7,082 nucleotides of DNA from assembly GCA_964384595.1 (NCBI GenBank), contig CAYLLY010000106.1:1-7082 (forward strand), in the 5' to 3' direction. Positions 1 to 6,970 of this stretch are shown here, piece after piece. The translations under genes were made by a program, and so were the position numbers. Under the pieces are notes generated by a model. It had not been told where the DNA came from and made no database searches. It worked only from the letters and a program-made list of their open reading frames with translations. Source of the DNA: SCTG01 sp964384595 (GTDB taxonomy: Bacteria; Nitrospirota; Nitrospiria; Nitrospirales; NS-4). Position 1 is the first letter of the stretch. Each line of letters starts with the position of its first letter.

Positions 1-250
1 CGAAATGAACGCCGGATTAGCGTAAGCTGGTGTCAACCAAACCGGCAGCAGCCCACAGAAAAGGATCCCCGTTGAATAGTCGGCAAGCGCGGGTGGCGGC
101 GAACGGGCGCCTAGATGCAGCGCAGGGCGTACAGCCGGGTTCCGGGACTTCGACGGCGAAACGCCCAGCTGCACTGGGCTGTTCGCCGACAGGACCCGCG
201 TTCCGCTGTCACCTTTTCCGTCTTGAGGTGTCTATAAAGGAGACGGAGTC
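1..250. other. Leader region without an identifiable gene
   Basis: I cannot assign a gene here. The first 75 bases are open in frame 1 on the + strand and end at a TGA (73-75). They could be the last 24 codons of a gene cut by the window edge, but the peptide is unlike anything I recognise. Several short complementary arms are visible: GCCGG (11-15) with CCGGC (42-46), and AGC (19-21) with GCT (26-28) closing a GTAA loop, followed by the larger nested stem described separately. I see none of the conserved signatures of tmRNA, RNase P RNA, SRP RNA, rRNA or tRNA on either strand. The region may be the 3' part of a structured RNA, the end of an old mobile element, or plain intergenic sequence. 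Confidence 0.5.
124..214. other. Nested imperfect stem-loop, possible structured RNA
   Basis: Complementary arms nest in order: AGG (124-126) with CCT (212-214); ACAGC (131-135) with GCTGT (205-209); CGGGT and CC (136-140, 142-143) with GG and ACCCG (192-193, 194-198); CGGCGAA (154-160) with TTCGCCG (182-188); GCCCAG (163-168) with CTGGGC (174-179), closing a five-base CTGCA loop. Bulges and a 2x2 internal loop interrupt the stem. A T-rich stretch (214-217) follows, but it is not a convincing terminator tail. The extent of nesting suggests an RNA or folded DNA element, although GC-rich sequence produces stems easily. I cannot name a family. A 3' regulatory structure or an integron attC-like site was considered, but no attC core motif was seen. 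Confidence 0.3.
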
Positions 251-255
251 TATGC

Positions 256-462
256 GTGAAATTCAACGAACTGGTCAGATTGTTGGAGCGGAACGGGTTT
301 AAGCTCGTGAAAGAAAAGGGCTCGATTCGCTATTATTCGAAGCCGGGTATAGACCGATTGATTCGCATAGATTATCATGGGGCCAAGGAAGTCCCAACCG
401 GGACCTGCCACGCGATCTTGCGGGCTGCCGGTTTGGGGCGAGGAGAGGCGGAGCGTGATTGA
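256..462 (+). CDS. hicA: HicA-family toxin-like protein
   Basis: Small 68-residue protein with the HicA (YcfA-like) layout: an N-terminal helix (FNELVRLLERNGF, about 3-15), the KGS turn (21-23), a beta strand, and the C-terminal signature VPTGTCHAILRAAGL (46-60). Family HicA toxins are double-stranded-RNA-binding-fold mRNA interferases neutralised by HicB. I chose the GTG at 256 because it gives the usual HicA N-terminus and has GGAG at 245-248 seven bases upstream. The ATG at 252 is in another frame that stops by 302. The oddity is that the histidine usually following KGS, the proposed catalytic residue, is Ile24. His41 and His52 remain. It may be a variant subfamily or a weakened toxin. The 3' end overlaps hicB by eight bases, typical of a co-translated pair. 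Confidence 0.85.
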   Translation: MKFNELVRLLERNGFKLVKEKGSIRYYSKPGIDRLIRIDYHGAKEVPTGTCHAILRAAGLGRGEAERD

Positions 463-703
463 CCTGAAGTACTCGCTCGTCATCGAAGCCACGGCGGACC
501 CGGCCTTTTTCGGGTTCTATTCGCCGGACCTCGACGGGTTTACCGGCACGGGCCGCTCCATCGAGGATTGCCTGTCCCGGGCGCGTGGCGGCATGGACGA
601 GCATGTCGCGTTGCTTAAGGAGCGAGGCTTGCCCATCCCGCCGACCAATCCGAATCCGACCGTCACCATCAAAAACGAAAAGCCCATCGGCCAGGCTGTG
701 TAA
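455..703 (+). CDS. hicB: HicB-family antitoxin-like protein
   Basis: Predicted 82-residue protein with the HicB RNase-H-like core: an N-terminal strand (KYSLVIEA, about 5-12), the characteristic GFYSPDLDGFTGTGRSIEDCLSRA segment (about 20-43), and a helix before a proline-rich tail (about 62-68). It would bind and block the HicA-like partner. I start it at the GTG at 455, preceded by AGGAG (441-445) at nine bases. A longer frame from an ATG at 377 would lie wholly over hicA, and the family does not have such an N-terminal extension. There is no C-terminal helix-turn-helix or ribbon-helix-helix, so DNA-binding autoregulation is not obvious from this protein. Its TAA (701-703) directly abuts the ATG of kpsF. 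Confidence 0.85.
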   Translation: MIDLKYSLVIEATADPAFFGFYSPDLDGFTGTGRSIEDCLSRARGGMDEHVALLKERGLPIPPTNPNPTVTIKNEKPIGQAV

Positions 704-1669
704 ATGGATATCCTCGCTGAAATCAACAGAGTGATGGAGCTGGAGGCGCGGGCGCTGGCGAAGCTGCGCGCGGCCGTGGGCCCGGCCTACGAAAAGGCCG
801 TGCTCCTCCTCTACGCCTGCCCCGGCAAGGTGATCCTGACCGGCATCGGCAAGTCCGGCATCGTCGCGCAGAAGATCGCCTCGACCATGGTCTCCACCGG
901 CACCCCCGCCATGTTCCTACACCCTGCGGAGGCCGCGCACGGCGACATCGGCATCGCGCACAAGGACGACGTCATCGTCGCGATCACGAAGTCGGGCGAG
1001 AGCGACGAGATCATCGCGCTGCTGCCGTCCATCCGGCAGATCGGCGTGCGGCTCATCTCGATCACCGCCATGGCCGAGTCCACGCTCGCCCGCCAGTCCG
1101 ACCTCGTCCTGCTGACGCCGGTCGAGGAGGAGGCCTGCCCGCTGAACATGGCCCCGACCTGCAGCACCACGGCCGCGCTGGTCGTCGGCGACGCGCTGGC
1201 CATGGCCCTGATGAAGCTCCGCAATTTCCAGCCGGAGGAGTTCGCCCTCTATCACCCCGGCGGCCAGATCGGCAAGCGCCTGCTCCTGACCGTGCGCGAC
1301 CTCATGCGGACGGGCGCGCGCAACCCGGTGGTGAACCTGAAGGCTTCCGTGCCGCAGATGTTCACCGAGCTCACCGCGAAGCACCTCGGTGCCGTGTCGA
1401 TCGTGGACGACGCGGGCCAGCTGGCCGGCCTGATCACCGACTACGACATCCGGCGCGTGATCGGCGAGGGCAAGAACATCTTCACCATGAACATCCGTGA
1501 CATCATGAATCCCAACCCGGTGCGGGTCAACGTGGACGAGAAGGCCTTCCAGGCGCTCAAGATCATGGAGGAGCGGGAGAAACCGCTCGCGGTCCTGCCG
1601 GTGGTGGACGCCGATTCGATCGTCCGCGGCATGATCCACCTGCACGACCTTATCGACAAGGGGCTGTGA
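704..1669 (+). CDS. kpsF: Arabinose-5-phosphate isomerase (KpsF/KdsD/GutQ family)
   Basis: Cytoplasmic enzyme interconverting ribulose 5-phosphate and arabinose 5-phosphate, the first committed step toward KDO for lipopolysaccharide or capsule. The 321-residue length is normal. An N-terminal SIS sugar-phosphate domain (about 30-170) carries GIGKSG (47-52), FLHPAEAAHGDIG (71-83), SGES (97-100) and EACPLNMAPTCSTT (143-156), then HPGGQIG (184-190). Two CBS domains follow (about 197-255 and 265-321). Lys50, His79, Glu102 and His184 line up, at a constant offset of nine, with the residues I recall as functionally important in E. coli KdsD (Lys59, His88, Glu111, His193). The ATG directly follows the hicB stop, with no clear Shine-Dalgarno sequence, so translation is probably coupled to hicB. 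The 3' end overlaps the next gene by four bases (GTGA). Family assignment is strong. Choice between KdsD and GutQ roles is inference. Confidence 0.96.
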   Translation: MDILAEINRVMELEARALAKLRAAVGPAYEKAVLLLYACPGKVILTGIGKSGIVAQKIASTMVSTGTPAMFLHPAEAAHGDIGIAHKDDVIVAITKSGESDEIIALLPSIRQIGVRLISITAMAESTLARQSDLVLLTPVEEEACPLNMAPTCSTTAALVVGDALAMALMKLRNFQPEEFALYHPGGQIGKRLLLTVRDLMRTGARNPVVNLKASVPQMFTELTAKHLGAVSIVDDAGQLAGLITDYDIRRVIGEGKNIFTMNIRDIMNPNPVRVNVDEKAFQALKIMEEREKPLAVLPVVDADSIVRGMIHLHDLIDKGL

Positions 1670-3129
1670 GCCGCCCGATTCCTCATCTCTATGCCGTGGT
1701 TCTGGCCGGGGGCAGCGGCACCCGCTTCTGGCCGCTGAGCCGCGAGCTCTATCCCAAGCAGCTACTCAAGGTCCTCAGCAACCGCACGTTGATCCAGGAA
1801 ACGGTTCGCCGGGTCCGTCCGATCGTGCCCGTCGAGCGGACGCTCGTGGTGACCGGCGCAAGCCATGCCGACTCGATCCGCATCCAGATGGACGGACCGG
1901 GCGGCGTCCGAAAAGAACATATCCTCACGGAGCCGGTCGCGCGGAACACCGCGGCGGCGATCGGGTGGGCGGCCGCGGCCGTCCGCCGTCTGGACCCAGA
2001 CGGCGTCATGTTGGTGATGCCGGCCGACCACGTTATTCCCGACCGGGCGAAGTTTCTCCGAGCGGCCGCGCTGGCGGCGCGGGTGGCCCAGGACGGCCGG
2101 CTCGTGACCTTCGGCATCAAGCCCACGCGGCCGGAGACCGGGTATGGCTACATCAAGGTTGCGTCGCGCCGCCCGTTGCTGAGCCAGAGCGGGCTCAAGG
2201 CGCTGCCGGTCTCCTGTTTTGTGGAGAAGCCCGACCTGAAGACCGCCACGCGCTACCTGCGGGCCGGCGGCTTCTTCTGGAACAGCGGCATCTTCGTCTG
2301 GCGCGCCGACCGGATCCTTGCCGAAATCGAGATCGCGCTGCCGAAGCTGGGGCGCGGGCTGAAGCGGCTGGGCAGAGCCCTGGGAACGCCAGACGAAAAC
2401 CGGGCCCTGGAGCGTTTTTACCAGGGTGCCGAGTCCATCTCCATCGACCACGGGATCTTGCAGCGGAGCCGGCGCGCGGCCGTCATTCCGGCGCCCTTCC
2501 GGTGGAGCGACGTCGGCAACTGGAGCAGTCTCGACGAAGTCGCCGCCACCGATCGGGCGGGCAACGTCCGCATCGGGCGGATCGTGGACATCGGGAGCCG
2601 CTCCTCCATCCTGTACGGCGAGAACCGGCTGGTGGCCACCATCGGCCTCAAGGACATGGTGGTCGTGGACACCGCCGACGCCACGCTGGTCTGTCCCAAG
2701 GACCGCGCCCAGGAGGTCAAGCAGATCGTCGAGCGCCTGCGAAAGGACAAGGCGCCGGAACACCTCATTCATAAGACGGTCTACCGGCCTTGGGGGAGCT
2801 ACACGGTGCTGGAGGAAGGGCCGCGGTACAAGGTGAAGCGTGTCACGGTCAACCCCGGCGGGCGGCTGTCGTTGCAGTATCACCATCGGCGCAGCGAGCA
2901 CTGGGTGGTGACGGCCGGCACCGCGCGGGTCACGTGCGGCGACCGCGTGTTCGACCTCCGCGTCAACGAAAGCACCGGCATCCCGCAAGGGACGCCGCAC
3001 CGGCTGGAGAACCCCGGAGCCGTCCCCCTCGACATCATCGAGGTGCAGTCCGGCGACTATGTCGGCGAAGACGACATCGTGCGTCTGGCCGATGACTATG
3101 GGAGAACAGAAAAAAACGTTAATCGTTAA
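1666..3129 (+). CDS. manC: Bifunctional mannose-1-phosphate guanylyltransferase / mannose-6-phosphate isomerase
   Basis: Type II bifunctional enzyme of 487 residues (AlgA/XanB/ManC family). The N-terminal nucleotidyltransferase domain makes GDP-mannose from mannose 1-phosphate and GTP. It shows the pyrophosphorylase signature GGSGTRFWPLSRELYPKQLL (15-34), TEPVARNTAAAIG (88-100), PADHVIP (119-125), FVEKPD (185-190), NSGIFVW (206-212) and WSDVGNWSSL (280-289). The C-terminal cupin domain (about 365-480) converts fructose 6-phosphate to mannose 6-phosphate and carries QYHHRRSEHW (404-413) and PHRLEN (444-449), the metal-site region. The GTG start (1666) overlaps the kpsF stop; AAGGGG (1658-1663) lies only two bases upstream, so coupling is likely. 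Homologues typically end close to the DDYGR sequence (476-480). Here the last residues (KNVNR) and the TAA stop are encoded by the heptamer array, giving a short tail that is probably repeat-derived. Confidence 0.96.
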   Translation: MSRPIPHLYAVVLAGGSGTRFWPLSRELYPKQLLKVLSNRTLIQETVRRVRPIVPVERTLVVTGASHADSIRIQMDGPGGVRKEHILTEPVARNTAAAIGWAAAAVRRLDPDGVMLVMPADHVIPDRAKFLRAAALAARVAQDGRLVTFGIKPTRPETGYGYIKVASRRPLLSQSGLKALPVSCFVEKPDLKTATRYLRAGGFFWNSGIFVWRADRILAEIEIALPKLGRGLKRLGRALGTPDENRALERFYQGAESISIDHGILQRSRRAAVIPAPFRWSDVGNWSSLDEVAATDRAGNVRIGRIVDIGSRSSILYGENRLVATIGLKDMVVVDTADATLVCPKDRAQEVKQIVERLRKDKAPEHLIHKTVYRPWGSYTVLEEGPRYKVKRVTVNPGGRLSLQYHHRRSEHWVVTAGTARVTCGDRVFDLRVNESTGIPQGTPHRLENPGAVPLDIIEVQSGDYVGEDDIVRLADDYGRTEKNVNR

Positions 3130-3151
3130 ACGTTATCCGTTAAACGTTTGG
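3115..3151 (+). repeat. Heptamer array A (forward-oriented units)
   Basis: From 3117 the sequence runs in exact 7-base register as variants of CGTTAAN: CGTTAAT at 3117, CGTTAAA at 3124, CGTTATC at 3131, CGTTAAA at 3138 and a decayed unit CGTTTGG at 3145. The 14-base pairs starting at 3117 and 3131 resemble each other, so a 14-base period is superimposed. The array provides the stop codon of manC (3127-3129) and ends against a GGGAGG ribosome-binding-like stretch (3150-3155). Bases 3131-3148 match the reverse complement of 3592-3609 in array B at 17 of 18 positions. Bases 3117-3134 do so as well, also at 17 of 18. Confidence 0.85.
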
Positions 3152-3175
3152 GAGGTTCCAGGTGTCTAAAGTGAT

Positions 3176-3586
3176 ATGGCAGGCAAGACTGAGAGGACCA
3201 TCCGGACCTTCGAAGACATGGAAGTCTGGGCTGTGTGCAGGGACCTTAGGAAAGAGTTGTCTGATTTAGCCAGGACTTTTCCGTCAGAGGAGCGGTATCG
3301 CCTTTCTGACCAATTGATTCGTGCGGCGAGATCAGTAACGGCAAATATTGCAGAAGGTTATGGCAGGTTTCACTACCAAGAGAACATACAATTTGTTCGT
3401 CAAGCGCGCGGATCTCTGTTCGAAGTCATAGACCACCTGACCGTGGCATGTGATGCTGGATATGTGGAGAAAGAGAAAGCTCAGAGTTTTCGAGACCGTA
3501 CGATCAGGGCTATTCTGATAGTCAACGGGTTTATTCGTTATTTGACCAATGCCAGAAGCAGTTCTGGTCGAACGATTCACGAATAA
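3176..3586 (+). CDS. Four-helix-bundle protein of the S23 / 23S rRNA intervening-sequence family
   Basis: A 136-residue protein with the family hallmark (about 11-64): TFEDMEVW (11-18), a helix with RTFPSEERYRLSDQLIRAA (33-51) and SVTANIAEGYGR (53-64), then a helical C-terminal half. Members form helical-bundle oligomers. They are known from 23S rRNA intervening sequences and as scattered chromosomal genes, and they resemble the accessory Avd protein of diversity-generating retroelements; their function is mostly unknown. Only the ATG at 3176 fits, because a stop lies in frame at 3167. The GGAGG at 3151-3155 is 20 bases away, so the ribosome site is weak. A sampled stretch (3241-3300) is 50% GC, and codon choice is unlike the GC-rich neighbours, suggesting acquisition. 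The last residues (TIHE) and the stop come from array B. Inverted arrays on both sides suggest insertion between manC and the mutase gene. Confidence 0.9.
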   Translation: MAGKTERTIRTFEDMEVWAVCRDLRKELSDLARTFPSEERYRLSDQLIRAARSVTANIAEGYGRFHYQENIQFVRQARGSLFEVIDHLTVACDAGYVEKEKAQSFRDRTIRAILIVNGFIRYLTNARSSSGRTIHE

Positions 3587-3609
3587 CGATTAACGTTTAA
3601 CGAATAACG

Positions 3610-3612
<3 letters not shown>
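3571..3612 (+). repeat. Heptamer array B (reverse-oriented units)
   Basis: Six units in exact 7-base register are variants of AACGNNN, the complement of the array A unit: AACGATT (3571), CACGAAT (3578), AACGATT (3585), AACGTTT (3592), AACGAAT (3599), AACGATG (3606). The second unit carries CACG. The array codes for the last residues and stop of the S23 gene (TAA at 3584-3586), and its last unit contains the ATG of the downstream mutase gene (3610-3612). Bases 3571-3595 match 6934-6958 of array C at 24 of 25 positions in the same orientation. Bases 3592-3609 are the inverted partner of 3131-3148. Confidence 0.85.
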
Positions 3613-4977
<1,365 letters not shown>

Positions 4978-4979
4978 TT

Positions 4980-5007
4980 GTAGGGGCACGGCACGCCGTG
5001 CCCCTAC
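4980..5007. repeat. Perfect palindrome with 13-base arms
   Basis: GTAGGGGCACGGC (4980-4992) and its exact reverse complement (4995-5007) are separated by two bases, AC. It starts two bases after the mutase stop and ends nine bases before the next start codon. In RNA it would form a very stable hairpin on either strand. No U-tract follows, so it is not a standard intrinsic terminator on the + strand. From memory, short GTAGGGGC-headed palindromes recur in intergenic regions of several phyla, so this is probably one copy of a dispersed palindromic repeat, possibly acting as a transcript-end or stability element. Confidence 0.85.
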
Positions 5008-5016
5008 GACTCACCT

Positions 5017-5820
5017 ATGAGCGCGAAGTTCTCAGCGCTGGATTCGGTTCCTCTCCTCTTCACGTCTGGGCTTATCGCGGCCAGCTTCATCCTGTTACGG
5101 CCGCATGTCACTGATCCTGCGCCTCCGCCGGTTCACTTCAAGGTCGGCGAGCGGCTGACCTATGGGCTGAGTTGGGGGATCATCACTGCCGGCACGGCCG
5201 TCCTCGAGGTCGCCGAGCGCCAGAGCCTGTCCGGGCGGTCCGTCGTCAAGCTCGTCCATACCGCCCGCTCGAACGAGTTCGTGTCGGCGTTCTATCCGGT
5301 CAATAATCGCGTCGAGTCGCTGCTGGATGAGGAAGCGGCCTATCCTCACCGGCTGTTCTTCAAGCGGCGCGAAGGCAAACGCAAGAACGACATCGAGGCG
5401 GTCTATGATCAGGTTGCCCATCGGGCGACGGTGACGAAGGACGGAAACACCGAGACGATGGAAGTGCCGCCCGCTGTGCAGGACACGCTCTCCGTCATCT
5501 ATTTCTTCCGGACGCTCCGGTCTGCGGACGTGGGGTCCTCCACGATCATCTACGTCAACCACGACAAGAAGAACTACAAGCTCGAGCTCCGCGTCGAGGG
5601 CACGGAGCGTCTCAAGGGCCCACTCGGCGAGTTCGACACCGTTCGCATCCTCGCGATCATGCCGTTCCGGGGGCTCTTCCTGAACGAGGGGAACATCCGG
5701 GTCTGGGTGACCAACGACGCGGCGCGCGTGCCGGTGCTCATGAAGGCCAAGGTCATCATCGGCTCCATCTCCGCGACGCTGACCGGCGCCGAGGGCGTCA
5801 TGCTGACCGCGAGGCCGTGA
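5017..5820 (+). CDS. DUF3108-type exported protein
   Basis: A 267-residue protein with a hydrophobic N-terminal segment (about 12-27, rich in L, F, I and A) that looks like a signal anchor or signal peptide, followed by a Pro-rich linker (33-37) and a beta-rich domain. The start FKVGERLTYGLSWGIITAGTAVLEV (about 41-65) and the later strands resemble DUF3108. The function of that family is not established; it is usually exported and found in Gram-negative bacteria. Its start has no clear Shine-Dalgarno sequence and follows the palindrome by nine bases. A role at the envelope, fitting the sugar-nucleotide neighbours, is inference. An uncharacterised beta-rich periplasmic protein is the safe alternative. 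Confidence 0.8.
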   Translation: MSAKFSALDSVPLLFTSGLIAASFILLRPHVTDPAPPPVHFKVGERLTYGLSWGIITAGTAVLEVAERQSLSGRSVVKLVHTARSNEFVSAFYPVNNRVESLLDEEAAYPHRLFFKRREGKRKNDIEAVYDQVAHRATVTKDGNTETMEVPPAVQDTLSVIYFFRTLRSADVGSSTIIYVNHDKKNYKLELRVEGTERLKGPLGEFDTVRILAIMPFRGLFLNEGNIRVWVTNDAARVPVLMKAKVIIGSISATLTGAEGVMLTARP

Positions 5821-5823
5821 CCA

Positions 5824-5852
5824 TTGCCGCATCTGACGGAAGCCGATATAAT
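5824..5852 (+). promoter_or_regulatory. Sigma-70-type promoter for fbp
   Basis: TATAAT at 5847-5852 is a perfect -10 hexamer. TTGCCG at 5824-5829 matches the -35 consensus at four of six bases, with an ideal 17-base spacer. Transcription would start near 5859, about 20-25 bases before the fbp ATG, leaving room for the AGGAG at 5868-5872. The promoter lies in the 58-base gap between the DUF3108 gene and fbp. Confidence 0.65.
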
Positions 5853-5881
5853 CGCATGACCTCTCTGAGGAGCAAACCTTG

Positions 5882-6886
5882 ATGGCCCGTATCGGCACCA
5901 CGCTCACCCGCTTCATCATCGAGACCCAGGCCGGCTATCCGGCCGCCACCGGCGAGTTCTCGGCACTGCTCGCCCAGATCGGCCTGGCGGGCAAGATGAT
6001 CGCCAACGACCTGCGCCGGGCCGGCCTGATCAACATCCTCGGGATGACCGGCGCAACCAACGTCCAGGGCGAGGCCGTCAAGAAGCTGGACGAGATCGCC
6101 AACGAGACCTTCATCAAGGTCTTTCAGTACAGCGGGCTCGTGTGCGCCCTGGCTTCGGAGGAGATGGAGAAGACTGTCAATCTTCCGGAGAACTGGCCCC
6201 ACGGCAAGTACATGCTGCTGTTCGATCCGCTGGACGGCTCCTCCAACACCGACGTCAACATGCCAATGGGGACGATCTTTTCGGTCCTCCGCTACGACGG
6301 TGAAGGGCGCCTGCCGTCCGAATCGGATATCGTGCGCAAGGGCACCATGCAGGCGGCCGCGGGCTATCTCATGTACGGCTCCAGCACGATGCTGGTCTTC
6401 ACGTCCGGCAAGGGCGTGAACGGGTTCACGCTGGATCCCGGCATCGGGGAATACTTGCTCTCGCACGAGAACATCCGGATGCCGGCGAAGGGCTCCGTCT
6501 ACTGCACGAACGAGGGCAACTATCAGAAGTGGCCGGAGGGCACGAAAAAGTATCTGGACTACCTCAAGGCGTCCGACAAGCCGACGGGACGGCCGTACTC
6601 GGGCCGGTATTCAGGCTGTCTGGTGGCCGACGTCCATCGCATCCTGCTCGGCGGGGGGATCTATCTCTATCCCGGCGAGACCGCGAAGCCGGAGGGGAAG
6701 CTGCGCCTGTTGTACGAAGGGAACCCCCTAGCGATGGTCGTGGAGCAGGCGGGGGGGAAGGCCAGCACGGGCACGACGCGGATTCTCGACGTGGAGCCCA
6801 AAGCCCTGCACCAGCGCGTGCCGCTGCTCATCGGCAGCTCGGACGATGTCGGCCTGGCCGAGGCGTTCATTCAGGGCAAGCGATGA
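5882..6886 (+). CDS. fbp: Class I fructose-1,6-bisphosphatase
   Basis: Cytoplasmic Mg-dependent enzyme hydrolysing fructose 1,6-bisphosphate to fructose 6-phosphate in gluconeogenesis or carbon fixation. The 334-residue length matches the family. The metal-binding signature FDPLDGSSN (114-122) is intact, as is the Glu pair ASEEME (91-96). Further family segments include YGSSTMLVFT (165-174), NEGNYQKW (210-217), GRYSGCLVADVHR (241-253) and GKLRLLYEGNPLA (272-284). The ATG at 5882 is preferred, with AGGAG (5868-5872) nine bases upstream; a TTG at 5879 would add one residue at six-base spacing and cannot be excluded. It has its own likely promoter and is followed by array C and an aldolase gene, so it forms a gluconeogenic pair. 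Its product feeds the GDP-mannose route encoded upstream. Confidence 0.97.
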   Translation: MARIGTTLTRFIIETQAGYPAATGEFSALLAQIGLAGKMIANDLRRAGLINILGMTGATNVQGEAVKKLDEIANETFIKVFQYSGLVCALASEEMEKTVNLPENWPHGKYMLLFDPLDGSSNTDVNMPMGTIFSVLRYDGEGRLPSESDIVRKGTMQAAAGYLMYGSSTMLVFTSGKGVNGFTLDPGIGEYLLSHENIRMPAKGSVYCTNEGNYQKWPEGTKKYLDYLKASDKPTGRPYSGRYSGCLVADVHRILLGGGIYLYPGETAKPEGKLRLLYEGNPLAMVVEQAGGKASTGTTRILDVEPKALHQRVPLLIGSSDDVGLAEAFIQGKR

Positions 6887-6891
6887 AAGCC

Positions 6892-6961
6892 CGTTAAACG
6901 TTAACCGTTATTCGTTAAACGGCATTCACGATTAACGATTCACGAATAACGAATAACGAGG
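6892..6961 (+). repeat. Heptamer array C, strand-switching
   Basis: Ten heptamers sit in unbroken 7-base register between fbp and the aldolase gene. The first four (6892-6919) are CGTT-type forward units. The fifth (6920-6926, CGGCATT) is a transition, and the last five (6927-6961) are ACG-type reverse units. A 12-base inverted repeat, CGTTATTCGTTA (6906-6917) with TAACGAATAACG (6947-6958), could form a stem with a 29-base loop. The right half shares 24 of 25 bases with array B, and 6892-6914 shares 20 of 23 with array A (3124-3146). The last unit merges into the Shine-Dalgarno sequence of the next gene. Confidence 0.88.
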
Positions 6962-6970
6962 GAGGACGAG

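Noticed and set aside
124..214. Integron attC site
   Set aside because: No recognisable conserved core sites bound the stem, and no integrase or cassette arrangement is visible.
223..238. TTGAGG and TATAAA as a promoter for hicAB
   Set aside because: The two hexamers are only four bases apart, and no acceptable -35 lies 16-18 bases upstream of TATAAA.
30..302. 90-codon + frame spanning the leader region into hicA
   Set aside because: It runs through the nested stems, has no family resemblance, and its end overlaps hicA in another frame. The hicA frame has the better ribosome site and a recognisable product.
1762..3000. 412-codon minus-strand frame opposite manC, plus similar ones opposite kpsF, the DUF3108 gene and fbp
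   Set aside because: Same antisense shadow effect. The sense strand has complete catalytic motifs and normal family lengths.
3162..3269. 35-codon frame from GTG 3162, well placed behind GGAGG (3151-3155)
   Set aside because: The spacing is good, but the frame overlaps the S23 gene and the peptide looks like a shadow translation. The ribosome site may be a leftover from an earlier arrangement.
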